Shown piece by piece: positions 31,254 through 39,604 of a DNA stretch of 64,000 nt. The stretch is from Methanolobus bombayensis. GTDB taxonomy: Archaea; Halobacteriota; Methanosarcinia; Methanosarcinales; Methanosarcinaceae. The notes below the pieces were generated by a model that saw only the letters and a list, made by a program, of their open reading frames with translations, was not told where the DNA came from and made no database searches. The position numbers and the translations under genes were made by a program. Numbering within the stretch: position 1 is the first letter of the stretch; the number at the start of each line of letters is the position of its first letter. The DNA is taken from contig NZ_JAGGKD010000004.1 in assembly GCF_017873415.1 (NCBI RefSeq), forward strand, positions 124,001-188,000. The letters are read 5' to 3'.

Positions 31254-33124
31254 CAGAGCTCACCTCTCTTTCTTATTATAAGCAGCTCCAGTACAACCAG
31301 TGCAAACACGATGAGTATCATATAAGTATCAAGGTAATTCTTTGCGGTATACGAACTTGCACGTACAATACCAGGTTCGTCATCAGCCTGTGAACGATCG
31401 ATAACATTATCACCCTCAAGTGTAGTATCAGATTCCTTGTCGTTGTAGATGTTCACAGCTATCTCTTTTCCGGCTACCTGGTAAACACCGACCTCATCGT
31501 AGAGTACGCGGCTTACTGTATCCGTTGTACTTGGGGTTTGAATTTCCTGCTCTTTTGCAAGTGCAGAAACAGTTCCTGTCTTGAGATTATAATCCTGCAC
31601 ACTTCCGGTACCTCCAAGCCATCCGGCAAGCTTTGACCAGAAGACAGGATATTCCGGCAGATTATGGAAGTTGTTCCATGCATCCTCGCCAGCAATGTCA
31701 TTTATTCCCAAATAAACCGAGGTCCCGTCTCCAACAGGTCCATAGACCAGCATGGGTGTGTTATCTTCTGTTGCAACAAGTGTTGTAGATTCTATCCTTG
31801 GAGTCACATTAAGGAATCTGTACATTGCCACTTCATCATACTTGATGTCCTCACTGAGTCTTGTATCCTGAACGACTTCAAGGGTAACTCCATCAGTATC
31901 CTCTACTAATATCGGCTTTACAGGAAGAAGTTCAATAAGTTCTGTCTTTGCATTTTCAGAGGACAGAGATTCACCTGCAATAAATACAGCTTTTCCGCCG
32001 TTATTGAGATAACTGCTAAGAGATGATATTTCGTTGCTTGCCAGTGCTCTTTCCTTATTGGCGATCACCACGAAACTGTAATCTGTAAGGTCATCCGGTA
32101 CGCCTTCAAGTTGTTTTACGTTAATTGTGGGTATAAGTGAAAGTGCAACTTTAGAAGGAAGTGTATCCTCATCGGTCACAAAGAGCAGTTGCCTGTCTGA
32201 GATTTTCGGAATTGAAATATAGGCAGTGTTGTCAGCCTCCAGACTGTCATCATCAAGAATCCTGACTTCTGTGATTCCGGTTCCAAGGTTTGTAAGACGA
32301 AGCTGCTTTGTTGATCTCGCAGGTATCGTGAGTGACGTGGAGCTTGTCTTCCCACTGTCCAGGTTTTCGATCTCAACATCCACTATCTGCCTGCTGCTCC
32401 TATAGTTCTTGATAACCCCGTTATAAGTGTAACTTCCATCTTCAACTTCAATGGTCCCTTGTATGATTCCTGTGTTATCGGCTTCCCTGCCAACAAGGAG
32501 GAACTGAACATTAAGTCCGTATGATTCTGCAAGCTTCATGGAATTAACCGGGTCGTCACCGTCCCAGCTTGCAAAATCAGAGACCACAACTATATTTCCA
32601 CCCTGGTCCGTAAGTATTCTCATAGCTGCTGAAATAGAACTGGACAGGTCTGCAACCGTTGCTTTTGCTTCCATAGAGTCCAGTGCATCATAGGTTGCCT
32701 GTGAACCTGCTTCTTCAATAATCGTTACAGGCGTGCTCTCTGCAAGAATGACTGTGTTGGTTTTACTTACATAATCCTCTGCTTTTGATATTGCCTCACC
32801 GAACCGATTGTCAGTCTGCATACTTGCCGAACCGTCTATGATAATAACTGTATGGTCTCCACTGAGGGCTTCCTGACTCTCAAAATAAGGAGAGGCAGCA
32901 GCAAGTGCAAGGAGTATTAGTATAAATAACTGAATAAAGAACAATGGGTCCTTTACAAGTTTGGAAATGGATGTATAGAACCGTTTTTTCTCTTCCTTTA
33001 TATCCATGAGGAACATCAGGGATGGAATCTGTACCTGAAGCGGTTTCGGTCTTAGCAGGTACAATAGTATAAGCGGAATAACACTTGCCAGTGCTCCCAA
33101 TGCCAGCGGATTATCAAAAGGCAT
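31253..33124 (-). CDS. BatA-type VWA membrane protein
   Basis: 623 residues from ATG 33124, where GGAGG lies eight bases upstream and the start overlaps the DUF58 stop (TAATG); an ATG six bases earlier is too close to that site. The N-terminus is the BatA pattern: helix, then LLRPKPLQVQIPSLMFL, then a second helix. The VWA domain begins TVIIIDGSASMQTDNRFG with MIDAS DGSAS. A beta-rich middle and amidotransferase-like part follow (VVIANKERALASNEISSL), and a C-terminal helix (TYMILIVFALVVLELLII) ends before RKRGEL. Confidence 0.88.
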   Translation of the reverse strand: MPFDNPLALGALASVIPLILLYLLRPKPLQVQIPSLMFLMDIKEEKKRFYTSISKLVKDPLFFIQLFILILLALAAASPYFESQEALSGDHTVIIIDGSASMQTDNRFGEAISKAEDYVSKTNTVILAESTPVTIIEEAGSQATYDALDSMEAKATVADLSSSISAAMRILTDQGGNIVVVSDFASWDGDDPVNSMKLAESYGLNVQFLLVGREADNTGIIQGTIEVEDGSYTYNGVIKNYRSSRQIVDVEIENLDSGKTSSTSLTIPARSTKQLRLTNLGTGITEVRILDDDSLEADNTAYISIPKISDRQLLFVTDEDTLPSKVALSLIPTINVKQLEGVPDDLTDYSFVVIANKERALASNEISSLSSYLNNGGKAVFIAGESLSSENAKTELIELLPVKPILVEDTDGVTLEVVQDTRLSEDIKYDEVAMYRFLNVTPRIESTTLVATEDNTPMLVYGPVGDGTSVYLGINDIAGEDAWNNFHNLPEYPVFWSKLAGWLGGTGSVQDYNLKTGTVSALAKEQEIQTPSTTDTVSRVLYDEVGVYQVAGKEIAVNIYNDKESDTTLEGDNVIDRSQADDEPGIVRASSYTAKNYLDTYMILIVFALVVLELLIIRKRGEL

Positions 33125-34008
33125 TACCATTTCCTCCGGCTGATAGTGTGGAAGAAAGCATCGAAGATAGGGATATCAGTGGTAAAAGTGTAGAATTCTG
33201 CACCGACTCTGCTGCACGTGTCTCCAATATGGTTCACATGGTCGGTGAGTTTCTTCTGGTATTCACTTTTAAGATCTTCGCTGATATAAGTGTCAAGTTT
33301 CTCTCCTGATTCAAGATCAATAAGTCTGCTGTGTCCGTGAATTTCAAGGGAGCTTTCGCTTCTGTCAAGCACCTGTACAAGTATCAGATCATGATCTGAA
33401 AAACGATAGATGGCTGAATCTATATCTTCAGGGTTCTGCAGGAAATCAGAGATAAGTATTACAAGTGAGCGTGAATGTATGGCTTTTCCATATTGTATAG
33501 TACATTCGTTGATATCGGTCCTGCCACCAATAGGGGTTGTTTCCAGCCTTTCGATAGTTCTTAACAGGTATTTCCTTCCCCTTCTGGGCTTTGAGAATTC
33601 CACATTCTCAGAAAAAGTTGATATGGCAAACTTATCGTTGTCCTTGGTTACAAGATATGCAAAGCCAGCGGCAAGCATAGTGGCATATTCAAATTTACTG
33701 GGCTCATCTCCTCCGGTATAATCCATACTCTTGCTGGAATCCAGCAAAATATGGGTGGTCAGGGATTTATCCTCCTCGAACTGCCTGATATAGAGTTTCT
33801 CAGACCTTGCATACGCTTTCCAGTCAATGGACTTTATCTCATCTCCATGGTAATACTCACGGTAGCCTACTGTGTCCAGACCTTTTCCACTGTGGATTGA
33901 ACGCCTGCTACCTGCATATGCAGTTGATACTCTTTTTCTTACCATGAAGGTAAAGCGGTCAAGCTGCCTGAAGAACTCAACATCTATATTATGTCTCTTG
34001 TCGCTCAT
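33124..34008 (-). CDS. DUF58 domain protein
   Basis: 294 residues, no membrane helix. The family signature is clear: GYREYYHGDEIKSIDWKAYA followed by RSEKLYIRQFEED, then the degenerate VWA MIDAS ILLDSSKSMDYTGG and later LVILISDFLQNPED. DUF58 proteins are the fixed partners of MoxR ATPases. The stop overlaps the next start by one base (TAATG), giving tight coupling to the VWA gene. It lies 35 bases after the MoxR gene. Confidence 0.92.
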   Translation of the reverse strand: MSDKRHNIDVEFFRQLDRFTFMVRKRVSTAYAGSRRSIHSGKGLDTVGYREYYHGDEIKSIDWKAYARSEKLYIRQFEEDKSLTTHILLDSSKSMDYTGGDEPSKFEYATMLAAGFAYLVTKDNDKFAISTFSENVEFSKPRRGRKYLLRTIERLETTPIGGRTDINECTIQYGKAIHSRSLVILISDFLQNPEDIDSAIYRFSDHDLILVQVLDRSESSLEIHGHSRLIDLESGEKLDTYISEDLKSEYQKKLTDHVNHIGDTCSRVGAEFYTFTTDIPIFDAFFHTISRRKW

Positions 34009-34043
34009 TGCAAGTGCCCTTGTAGGTTAACGGCAAAACTGCC

Positions 34044-35015
34044 TTACTTTATCTTCTCAAGTATGCTCTTGATAACCTGGTCGGTGCTCACACCCCTTCT
34101 TTCAGCTTCAAAGGTAAGCACAAGCCGGTGTCTGAGTATCGGATATGCCATAGCATCAATATCCTCTGCGCTTACATAATTGCGTCCCATAATAAGTGCC
34201 CTTGCCTTTGCAGCAAGAATAAGACCAATAGATGCTCTTGGTGATGCACCGTATTCGATAAACTCACTGCTGATACGTGTGAACATAACGATCTTGATTG
34301 CCCTGTTCCTGATATCATCTGCAACAGGCACGTCTCTTGTGAGTCTTTGAAGGTCCAAGAGTGTGTTCTTGTTCACAACCTTATTGACGCTTGGGGATAT
34401 GGATTTTGTATAGCGGTTCACGATCTCGATCTCGTCTTCGTAGCTCGGGTAATCCACAAGGATCTTGAGCAGGAACCTGTCAAGCTGAGCTTCAGGAAGC
34501 GGGAATGTTCCTTCCATTTCTATCGGGTTCTGGGTTGCCAGTATAAAAAAAGGCTGCTCAAGTATGTAAGTATCATTTCCCACAGTGATCTGTTTTTCCT
34601 GCATTGCTTCCAGCAGGGAAGATTGTGTCTTTGGTGACGCACGGTTTATTTCATCAGCAAGCACAATGTTTGCAAAAATCGGTCCGGGTTCGAACTTGAA
34701 TTCCTTGTGTCCGCCGGTTTCCTCAATGATCTGGGTTCCTGTGATGTCTGCAGGCATAAGATCAGGTGTACACTGTATCCTGCTGAAATTCAGGTCCATT
34801 GCCTGAGATATAGTAGAAATTGTAAGGGTTTTTCCAAGACCGGGGTTACTCTCTATAAGTGCATGTCCGTTACAGAGAATTGCGACCACGATCTGTTCCA
34901 CTGTATCTTTCTGGCCTACAACTACTTTTCCTATCTCATTGAAAAGGCTTGCGAACATATCGCCAGCCATTTTGTATGTTTGCGACAGGTCCCTTGAGTT
35001 CATCTCACTAGCCAT
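34044..35015 (-). CDS. MoxR-family AAA ATPase
   Basis: 323 residues. VGQKDTVEQIVVAILCNGHA precedes Walker A ESNPGLGKT, Walker B VLADEINRASPKTQ, and the sensor/MoxR motif ATQNPIEMEGTFPLPEAQLD. SPRASIGLILAAKARAL lies in the lid. MoxR ATPases act as chaperones with VWA proteins for metal insertion or complex maturation. ATG has GGAGATAAC upstream. It is followed by the DUF58 and two VWA genes in the classic order. Confidence 0.95.
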   Translation of the reverse strand: MASEMNSRDLSQTYKMAGDMFASLFNEIGKVVVGQKDTVEQIVVAILCNGHALIESNPGLGKTLTISTISQAMDLNFSRIQCTPDLMPADITGTQIIEETGGHKEFKFEPGPIFANIVLADEINRASPKTQSSLLEAMQEKQITVGNDTYILEQPFFILATQNPIEMEGTFPLPEAQLDRFLLKILVDYPSYEDEIEIVNRYTKSISPSVNKVVNKNTLLDLQRLTRDVPVADDIRNRAIKIVMFTRISSEFIEYGASPRASIGLILAAKARALIMGRNYVSAEDIDAMAYPILRHRLVLTFEAERRGVSTDQVIKSILEKIK

Positions 35016-35094
35016 CTGTTATCTCCTTTGTCTTTGTCCTGTGAATTTAATGATATATTAATGGAATTTAAGTAAAATTTTCAATGTGAATAGA

Positions 35095-36006
35095 TTATGC
35101 TTCAGCCATTGTCTCAAAGTATTCCTTGATGATAGTCTCATAGCCTTCAGGCAGTTCCTCATTATAGGTCTGGGATGAAATTATACTTCTCTCATAAGGT
35201 GATGACTGATCAAAGTCAGTATCTGATTCTTCTGATTCATCTCCTTCTGCAAAACCAAGTCCTGAACCTGCAGGTAATGTGAGATCAACCTCTTTTCCAT
35301 CTTCAACAATTAATGCAGTTTCTCCTGTAAGGTTCTCTGTGCCTGATCCGGCATCATCTTCATTTCCTTCGTCATCGAAAACAAAGACATCGTCACCTGC
35401 CCCACCATCCCCATTTCCTATTCCTGGTATGTCATCTACCAGATCGCCCAGTTCTCCCTGATTGAAAAAAGTGGTGCGTACATCATGGTCAACAACATAG
35501 ACTGTTGCTGTACTGGATATCAGAATTAGTACAATTCCAATGACAAGTTTACTTTTTATAAGCAGGGCTGATGATGCTATAAGTGCGATCTTTGAAGAAA
35601 CCGAATTGACAAGATCTTTAACAATCAGGTTATCCTCGTGGGCATTATCATATGCAGTACTAAGTCTTTCCTGCAATTGCGGATTCTTTTTCTCAATAAG
35701 GGGAATAGCCTTTGTTCTATCATCTCTGCGATGACGCAGTAGTGTTATTATGAATGAGAAGAAAGCTGCTATTAAAGACAATGCAACAGTTTCAAATGCA
35801 ATGCTTGTTCCAAGAATATCATAAGATGTTCCGGCTCTGACTTCAAAGTTACTTAGATATGGAAATATCTGATCAACGCGGAAATAGAATAAAAGTAAAT
35901 ACACAATAATAGCAGTTCCGAGAAAATCCAGAACTTTGTATAACCTGCGATATCTCTTCAGTGCAGATTCCTGTTTTTTAACAAAACTCCTGATGTCCAT
36001 ACCCAT
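35095..36006 (-). CDS. Membrane protein with acidic domain, Bat-operon associated
   Basis: 303 residues from ATG 36006 (a longer frame to 36099 would overlap pheA and lacks a ribosome site). Helices at about 27-46, 64-85 and 152-172 are separated by a basic loop. After the third helix is a low-complexity acidic stretch rich in Asp, Glu and Gly (DDVFVFDDEGNEDDAGSG), then a Ser/Asp-rich tail. It lies 80 bases upstream of the MoxR gene, so it probably belongs to that operon, like the unnamed membrane proteins next to many archaeal MoxR genes. I do not recognise the family. Confidence 0.7.
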   Translation of the reverse strand: MGMDIRSFVKKQESALKRYRRLYKVLDFLGTAIIVYLLLFYFRVDQIFPYLSNFEVRAGTSYDILGTSIAFETVALSLIAAFFSFIITLLRHRRDDRTKAIPLIEKKNPQLQERLSTAYDNAHEDNLIVKDLVNSVSSKIALIASSALLIKSKLVIGIVLILISSTATVYVVDHDVRTTFFNQGELGDLVDDIPGIGNGDGGAGDDVFVFDDEGNEDDAGSGTENLTGETALIVEDGKEVDLTLPAGSGLGFAEGDESEESDTDFDQSSPYERSIISSQTYNEELPEGYETIIKEYFETMAEA

Positions 36007-36055
36007 AATTGCACCGCTTTTCCTGAAAGGTAATTCCCAATGACCTGTATCATCT

Positions 36056-36931
36056 CTAATTGGATTCACAACTGGAATCGAATCCAGGATACGAACCAAG
36101 CATTTTCAGCATGCCTACGCTTGACCCTATGTTATATATTGCATCTTTTATAATATCATCGCTTATGTTACCTTCAAGGTCAATGTAGAAAACATAATCT
36201 CCCAATACTTTCTTTGATGGTCTTGATTCGATTCTTGTAAGGTTGATATTGTTTTCTGCAAATTCTCCGAGTATTGAATAAAGTGCACCAGGACGGTCAC
36301 GGTCAAGATAAACTATCAGTGATGTTTTGTAAGGACTGCATGTATCTTCCTGTCTCAGGGATTTGATTATGCTTTCTGTAGTCTTAGAACCTGTGATAAC
36401 AACAAAACGTGTATGATTATGTTTTCTGTCCTGAATATCAGGCATGAGAATATCCAGATTGTAGACATTTGCAGTCTCCGGGGAAGCTATTGCAGCCATC
36501 TCCTCGAATTCCGTTGCAAGCTTTGCAGCATGGGATGTGCTTCCTGTGGTTCTCAGCTCTGCAAGCGGGAAAGTCTTTTTCAGGAAGTTACGGCATTGTC
36601 CAAGACCCTGTGGATGTGAGAGTATCACTTTGATCTCTTCTTTCTTTCCTCTTGAAAGAAGGCAATGCTCTATTGTTACGATTGTCTCACCGATGATGTT
36701 TACATCTTTTTCCAGAAGCAAGTCTAAAGTAACACCTACAGACCCTTCGATCGAATTTTCCAGAGGCACTACACCAATATCACATTCTTTGTTTTCCAGC
36801 AGGGTAAAAACATCCTGGATGTCAGAGCAATGTTTTAGCTTATTATCGTCTTCCAGTACATTTCTGGCAATCCACTGCTTTGCAGCCTTTTCTGAATATG
36901 AGCCTTTAAGCCCGAGTACACCAATTCTCAT
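36056..36931 (-). CDS. pheA: Prephenate dehydratase
   Basis: 291 residues from ATG 36931 with GAGGAA upstream; a TTG four codons earlier is less likely. The catalytic domain has LGLKGSYSEKAAKQWI, GVVPLENSIEGSVG, LSHPQGLGQCRNF and GSTSHAAK, then HNHTRFVVI with the Thr needed for catalysis. The ACT domain (TSLIVYLDRDRPGALYSILG and ESRPSKKVLGDYVFYIDLE) gives feedback control by phenylalanine. The enzyme converts prephenate to phenylpyruvate. No chorismate mutase domain is fused. Confidence 0.95.
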   Translation of the reverse strand: MRIGVLGLKGSYSEKAAKQWIARNVLEDDNKLKHCSDIQDVFTLLENKECDIGVVPLENSIEGSVGVTLDLLLEKDVNIIGETIVTIEHCLLSRGKKEEIKVILSHPQGLGQCRNFLKKTFPLAELRTTGSTSHAAKLATEFEEMAAIASPETANVYNLDILMPDIQDRKHNHTRFVVITGSKTTESIIKSLRQEDTCSPYKTSLIVYLDRDRPGALYSILGEFAENNINLTRIESRPSKKVLGDYVFYIDLEGNISDDIIKDAIYNIGSSVGMLKMLGSYPGFDSSCESN

Positions 36932-36970
36932 TCTGTTCCTCAATGACTGTAATCTAAGAAAATCTTTTCA

Positions 36971-38149
36971 TCATTCTTGTTCAAGGGCTTTAAATATTTT
37001 CTTCTCCAGGTCCTCATGCCTGTTGTCAAGAAGCGTTATATCCTTCTCAGCAGTGACAAGTTTTTCTATATATTCATCATCTTTGTCGTCCGGCAGGGAG
37101 GTTATGTCAGGCAGGTCTTTAAGTGCCTGTATTTCCGGGCTGATGTCTTCTTCGATCCTGGCAAGCATGCCTATCTGCTCTTTTAGTTCATCCCTCTTCT
37201 CCTCATCAGGAATATCTTTTATCTTATCTTCCATGTCCTTTCTGCGGACAGAAAGCTTATCAGCTATTGTATATATCCTGTCAAGCATCTGGGCCATTAT
37301 GGCTTTATCAAATATTATATCTTCAGTTCTGACTTCAGGTTCTTTTTCTTTTGAAGCTTTCCTGTTATCTTCTTTTGGCGGCATGCACACATAATCTTCG
37401 CTGAACACTCTCTGGTTCATATATGTGGGTGAGACAATCTCTATGTCTGAGTTATGGAGATTATCGATTACGTTCTTCTTAAAATCGGATCTTGTAGTTA
37501 TGATCCTGTCAATATCCTTCAGAAGCCCTCCGACTTTGTAGCTTATTGAAAAATCTCCCAGTTTTTCAATATGCACAAAAGGAGTTTCAAGTCCTGTTAT
37601 CTCAGCAGCCTGAAGAAGACTTTTCTCGATATCTTTTCTGGGTATATTGTATCCCAGTGAAACGCTTGTAGTAACAATAGTGCCTGATGACCTTATGGTT
37701 TTCAGGGGTTTTGAGACAAGAGCCAGATTAGGAATTGTTATGAGGTCACGGTCAATAGACTGGACCTGGGTGTGCAGGAAGTAGATCTCTGTGATTCTGC
37801 CAAAGGTTCCGTCGATTTTGATAAAATCTCCTACCCTGAAAGGATTAATCAGACGAAGCATTATGCCTGCCATTGCATTTGATACAAATGTGGTGGAGGA
37901 GAAAGTGATTATGGCACCAATAACGATACTTACGAATGTCAGGACAATGTTCTTTTCTTCAACATCGATTGGTAATGTGAATATGGTAAGTAAGAGTCCG
38001 GTTACCAGTATTAATACATAGATGATCTGCTGAATTATCCTTTCCCTGGAAAAGAGGTTCTTTTTATGAAACAGGAAATTAAAGATAAGTATCAATGAGA
38101 GGGTTACCAGTAATGAGATAATTGCCGGTGTTAATTGATTAATATCCAC
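36971..38149 (-). CDS. MscS-family mechanosensitive channel
   Basis: 392 residues. Three to four N-terminal helices (about 8-27, 40-60, 70-90 and the pore helix near 92-115, with NAMAGIMLRLINPFRVGDFI). The MscS beta domain follows (KIDGTFGRITEIYFLHTQVQ, SIDRDLITIPNLALVSKPLK), and then the alpha/beta part. A long charged coiled coil ends the protein (about 290-392), longer than in E. coli MscS. It opens under membrane tension to release solutes, useful in a salt-exposed methanogen. It lies 27 bases before the pheA start but probably has its own promoter. Confidence 0.92.
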   Translation of the reverse strand: MDINQLTPAIISLLVTLSLILIFNFLFHKKNLFSRERIIQQIIYVLILVTGLLLTIFTLPIDVEEKNIVLTFVSIVIGAIITFSSTTFVSNAMAGIMLRLINPFRVGDFIKIDGTFGRITEIYFLHTQVQSIDRDLITIPNLALVSKPLKTIRSSGTIVTTSVSLGYNIPRKDIEKSLLQAAEITGLETPFVHIEKLGDFSISYKVGGLLKDIDRIITTRSDFKKNVIDNLHNSDIEIVSPTYMNQRVFSEDYVCMPPKEDNRKASKEKEPEVRTEDIIFDKAIMAQMLDRIYTIADKLSVRRKDMEDKIKDIPDEEKRDELKEQIGMLARIEEDISPEIQALKDLPDITSLPDDKDDEYIEKLVTAEKDITLLDNRHEDLEKKIFKALEQE

Positions 38150-38274
38150 GTTTCCCCTCTGTGTATGATTTTAGCAAACTTGCATTTGGCGTATTTTGGT
38201 AATTATTTTATTATCTTCAATTCATACTATATATAATGTAGATGAAATTAAGATGTTCCTAAGAGTGATGTGGG

Positions 38275-38736
38275 TTAATACATTTTTTTATCGCTCTTTT
38301 CGTCCCATTCCCTGAGAAGTTCAAGACACTCCTTTCTGTCAATATTCAGCATCTCCAGTGCATTCTCATCCTCTTCTCTGATAAATTTGTAGAAAAGGCT
38401 GTCATCAAAACCTATTGCAGCAACATCTTCTTTGTTCGTTCCAAAATACACCTTTTTTATTCGTGCCCAGTAGATGGCTGCAAGACACATGGGGCATGGC
38501 TGGGAACTTGTATATATCTCACAATCGGAAAGGTCGAAGTTCTCCAGAACCTCAGATGCCTGACGGATTGCCAGAACTTCAGCATGTGCTGTGGGATCAT
38601 TGGTAATTAATACCTTATTGTGAGCTCTGGACACTACTTTTCCATCTTTGACTATAATTGCGCCGAAAGGGCCGCCATGGTTATCTTTCATCCCCTCACG
38701 TGCTTCATCTATTGCAGCTTGCATGAAATTGCTCAT
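38275..38736 (-). CDS. Nucleoside/guanine deaminase, CDA fold
   Basis: 153 residues. Zinc site and catalytic Glu in PTAHAEVLAIRQAS, zinc cysteines in SQPCPMCLAAIYWARI. FGTNKEDVAAIGFDDSLFYKF and the length match guanine deaminase (GuaD type) better than tRNA adenosine deaminase, and archaea lack TadA-modified tRNA needs of the bacterial kind. It would remove ammonia from guanine or a related base. Single gene with an unremarkable ATG start. Confidence 0.88.
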   Translation of the reverse strand: MSNFMQAAIDEAREGMKDNHGGPFGAIIVKDGKVVSRAHNKVLITNDPTAHAEVLAIRQASEVLENFDLSDCEIYTSSQPCPMCLAAIYWARIKKVYFGTNKEDVAAIGFDDSLFYKFIREEDENALEMLNIDRKECLELLREWDEKSDKKMY

Positions 38737-39165
38737 GGGACACTATAATTTTTTATTGGTTTTAAATTAACTGGTAGATTCTCTTTTTTTGAGTACAATT
38801 TTCAAAATAAAACTTTATGGGCTATCTGTTAGTGGAAAAGTCATTTAATATAGCTTTAAATGATTTTCAAAACTTTATTTTCTTTTAAATCAAAATTAAA
38901 GCTTTATTCCATCTTTTTAGTTGTAAGTATGTTTATATTTGAATTTGCGAATCCAGGAATTGTAAGATCACATGTTAACGTACTACCAACAACCATCATC
39001 ACCAACCACCAATGTACCACCATACATATCGTACACCATCATAACATGTGGTCTTTTTTCCAATCACAATTTCATATCGTACACAGTAACTATCCACAAT
39101 AAAAACAACAGAAAACAAAGAGAACAATAAGAACAAAAAGATTGAGCATACAAAAGGAGCGAAAA
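38737..39165. other. Intergenic region with direct repeats
   Basis: 429 bases between the deaminase (minus) and the small membrane gene (plus). A 12-base direct repeat CATATCGTACAC occurs at 39025-39036 and 39073-39084, 48 bases apart, in DNA with unusual CA/AC-rich composition. An 80-codon open frame at 38860-39102 has a plausible hydrophobic start but then runs through the repeats; I do not accept it as a gene. The repeats are candidate regulator sites for the gene at 39166. Confidence 0.45.
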
Positions 39166-39459
39166 ATGAAGAGAAATACGCTGAATTATATGGTGGACAT
39201 CCCACTATTAGTACAGTCATTTATAGTAAGCGTTACAGGAGTTGTCCTTATGTTTGGAAACCATGGAACAAGTTTTCTGGGATTTAACAGCAGAGAATTA
39301 CTCCATATGCATGAGCTGATAGGACTCCTGATGGTTGCATTCTCAGTTATACATCTGGTATTACACTGGAAATGGATGGCCTGCACAACAAAGAATTTAG
39401 TGACCGGAAAGAGCGTTCTTACTTCAAAGTGCGAAGCAGCGTATCCTGTTGAAGATTAA
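39166..39459 (+). CDS. Small DUF4405-like haem membrane protein
   Basis: 97 residues from ATG 39166, with AAAGGAGC six bases upstream. Two transmembrane helices flank a loop. Histidines sit in LLHMHELIGLLMV and IHLVLHWKW, the spacing used for haem binding in DUF4405/cytochrome b-like proteins. The C-terminus is short and cytoplasmic. It is a single gene with a strong hairpin after it. Role in respiratory electron transfer is possible; partner unknown. Confidence 0.78.
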   Translation: MKRNTLNYMVDIPLLVQSFIVSVTGVVLMFGNHGTSFLGFNSRELLHMHELIGLLMVAFSVIHLVLHWKWMACTTKNLVTGKSVLTSKCEAAYPVED

Positions 39460-39481
39460 ATCCATTTAACATTTCAATATG

Positions 39482-39538
39482 GAATATCTGGTATTGTCTT
39501 TATTTTCATCATTTCCCAGATATTCTGGCCTTATTTTT
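39482..39538 (+). terminator. Hairpin terminator
   Basis: Perfect 10-base arms GAATATCTGG (39482-39491) and CCAGATATTC (39516-39525) with a 24-base loop, followed by TGGCCTTATTTTTTC. It begins 23 bases after the stop of the DUF4405-like gene. Confidence 0.65.
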
Positions 39539-39604
39539 TCCGGCTAACCATAAAGCTATTTATTCCTTCGGGTATTTCCCTGTTATATTATAAAAGGTGA
39601 AATA

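Noticed and set aside
38860-39102. 80-codon plus-strand frame with a hydrophobic start
   Set aside because: It has no ribosome binding site, its second half is His/Thr-rich translation of the CA-rich repeat DNA, and it matches no known protein pattern.
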